NCBI GenBank assembly: GCA_028291125.1
Contig: JAQGIN010000193.1
Span: forward strand, 1-5,738
DNA from: Caulobacter sp.
GTDB taxonomy: Bacteria > Pseudomonadota > Alphaproteobacteria > Caulobacterales > Caulobacteraceae
Length of the DNA: 5,738 bases
Reading direction: 5' to 3'
Each line of letters begins with the position of its first letter. The stretch's first letter is position 1. Shown here piece by piece: positions 5,212 to 5,738 of the stretch. The translations under genes and the position numbers were made by a program. A model generated the notes under the pieces. That model did no database searches. It was not told the origin of the DNA and was given only the letters and a program-made list of their open reading frames with translations.

Positions 5212-5738
5212 TTCTTGGCCTTGACCTTCACCCGCACCAACCGGTGGTTGGACGACATGTAGAGGTGGCCGTCGGCGCCGATCTCGCAATTGGAGATCAC
5301 GTCGTCGGCCCGGACGACGCCCAGGCGCTGGCCCTGGGGATTGAAGATCGAGATCCCGTCCCGGCTCGAGGCCCAGACATTGCCCTGGCTGTCGACCTTG
5401 AGGCTGTCGCCGCCCATGATCTTGGTGGCCTCGCGGTCGACGAATTGGCGGCGGTCGGTGGGCCGGCCCTGGGCGTCCAGCGTCCAGGCCACCCAGCCGC
5501 TGCCGCGATCGGTGGTGTAGAGGGTGCGGCCGTCCGGCGACACCCCGACGCCGTTGGGCGAGACGGTCTTGTCGATCAAGGTGACGACATTGTCGGTCGA
5601 GAGCCGGAAGACGCCGGTATAGTCCATCTCGCGGTCGGAGGACTTCCAGCTGCCCTTCAGGCCGTAGGGCGGGTCGGTGAAATAGATCGCGCCGTCGCGC
5701 GCCACCGCCAGGTCGTTGGGGCTGTTGAAGCGTTTCCC
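5199..5738 (-). CDS. SMP-30/gluconolactonase/LRE-like protein, C-terminal part
   Basis: On the minus strand an open frame enters from the right edge and ends at TGA (complement of 5199-5201), giving 179 C-terminal residues. The visible part begins GKRFNSPNDLAVARDGAIYF, the calcium-dependent lactonase signature. Three predicted metal ligands of the six-bladed propeller are recognisable: Asn8 of SPNDL, Asn62 of SPNGVGVSPDGRTLY, and Asp111 of GGDSLKVDSQGNVW (numbered from the first visible residue). The first ligand, a Glu near the N-terminus, is outside the window. The family hydrolyses sugar lactones to the free acids. The tail is lysine-rich (KVKAKKLKV). About 110-150 residues, including any signal peptide, are missing, so its location is unknown. 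It converges on the GntR gene with 4 bases between stops. The position beside a mutarotase and a PQQ dehydrogenase supports sugar-lactone hydrolysis. Confidence 0.88.
   Translation of the reverse strand, partial: GKRFNSPNDLAVARDGAIYFTDPPYGLKGSWKSSDREMDYTGVFRLSTDNVVTLIDKTVSPNGVGVSPDGRTLYTTDRGSGWVAWTLDAQGRPTDRRQFVDREATKIMGGDSLKVDSQGNVWASSRDGISIFNPQGQRLGVVRADDVISNCEIGADGHLYMSSNHRLVRVKVKAKKLKV

Overview
The window comes from a high-GC bacterium. The strong G/C bias at third codon positions and a housekeeping-type promoter before the GntR gene close to the Caulobacter consensus (TTGACG-like box, 13 bases, GCTAGAAG) point to an alphaproteobacterium, most plausibly Caulobacteraceae (Caulobacter or Phenylobacterium). 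This placement is inferred from composition and motif style, not from a database match.

Layout. (1) Bases 3-281 are the nearly complete 3' part of a small XRE-type helix-turn-helix regulator gene whose start lies off the left edge. (2) Bases 282-745 hold no conventional gene. They do contain a possible promoter at the end of the xre gene, a 30-codon ORF with a good ribosome binding site (506-598), and a strong intrinsic terminator (638-671) nested inside a second pair of complementary arms. (3) Bases 746-3142 encode a secreted quinohemoprotein with two N-terminal heme c modules followed by a PQQ beta-propeller. (4) Bases 3172-4308 encode an aldose 1-epimerase (mutarotase) with a Sec signal peptide, 29 bases downstream and almost certainly in the same transcript. 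(5) A 181-base gap carries a promoter for a GntR/FCD regulator (4490-5194). (6) On the minus strand, converging on the regulator with 4 bases between stop codons, is the C-terminal 179 residues of an SMP-30/gluconolactonase-family protein that runs off the right edge.

Working together. A mutarotase interconverts sugar anomers, a PQQ dehydrogenase could oxidise an aldose to its lactone and pass electrons through its own hemes to the respiratory chain, and a lactonase opens the lactone to the sugar acid. FCD-type GntR regulators commonly sense sugar acids or other small carboxylates. The simplest reading is an extracytoplasmic direct-oxidation module for an aldose. The substrate is unknown, and the location of the lactonase cannot be seen because its N-terminus is missing. 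The most interesting points are the heme-first architecture of the dehydrogenase, its Asp-Trp-Asp active-site signature (the pattern associated with lanthanide-using PQQ alcohol dehydrogenases), its lack of the vicinal cysteine pair, and the small ORF-plus-terminator unit in the upstream gap.
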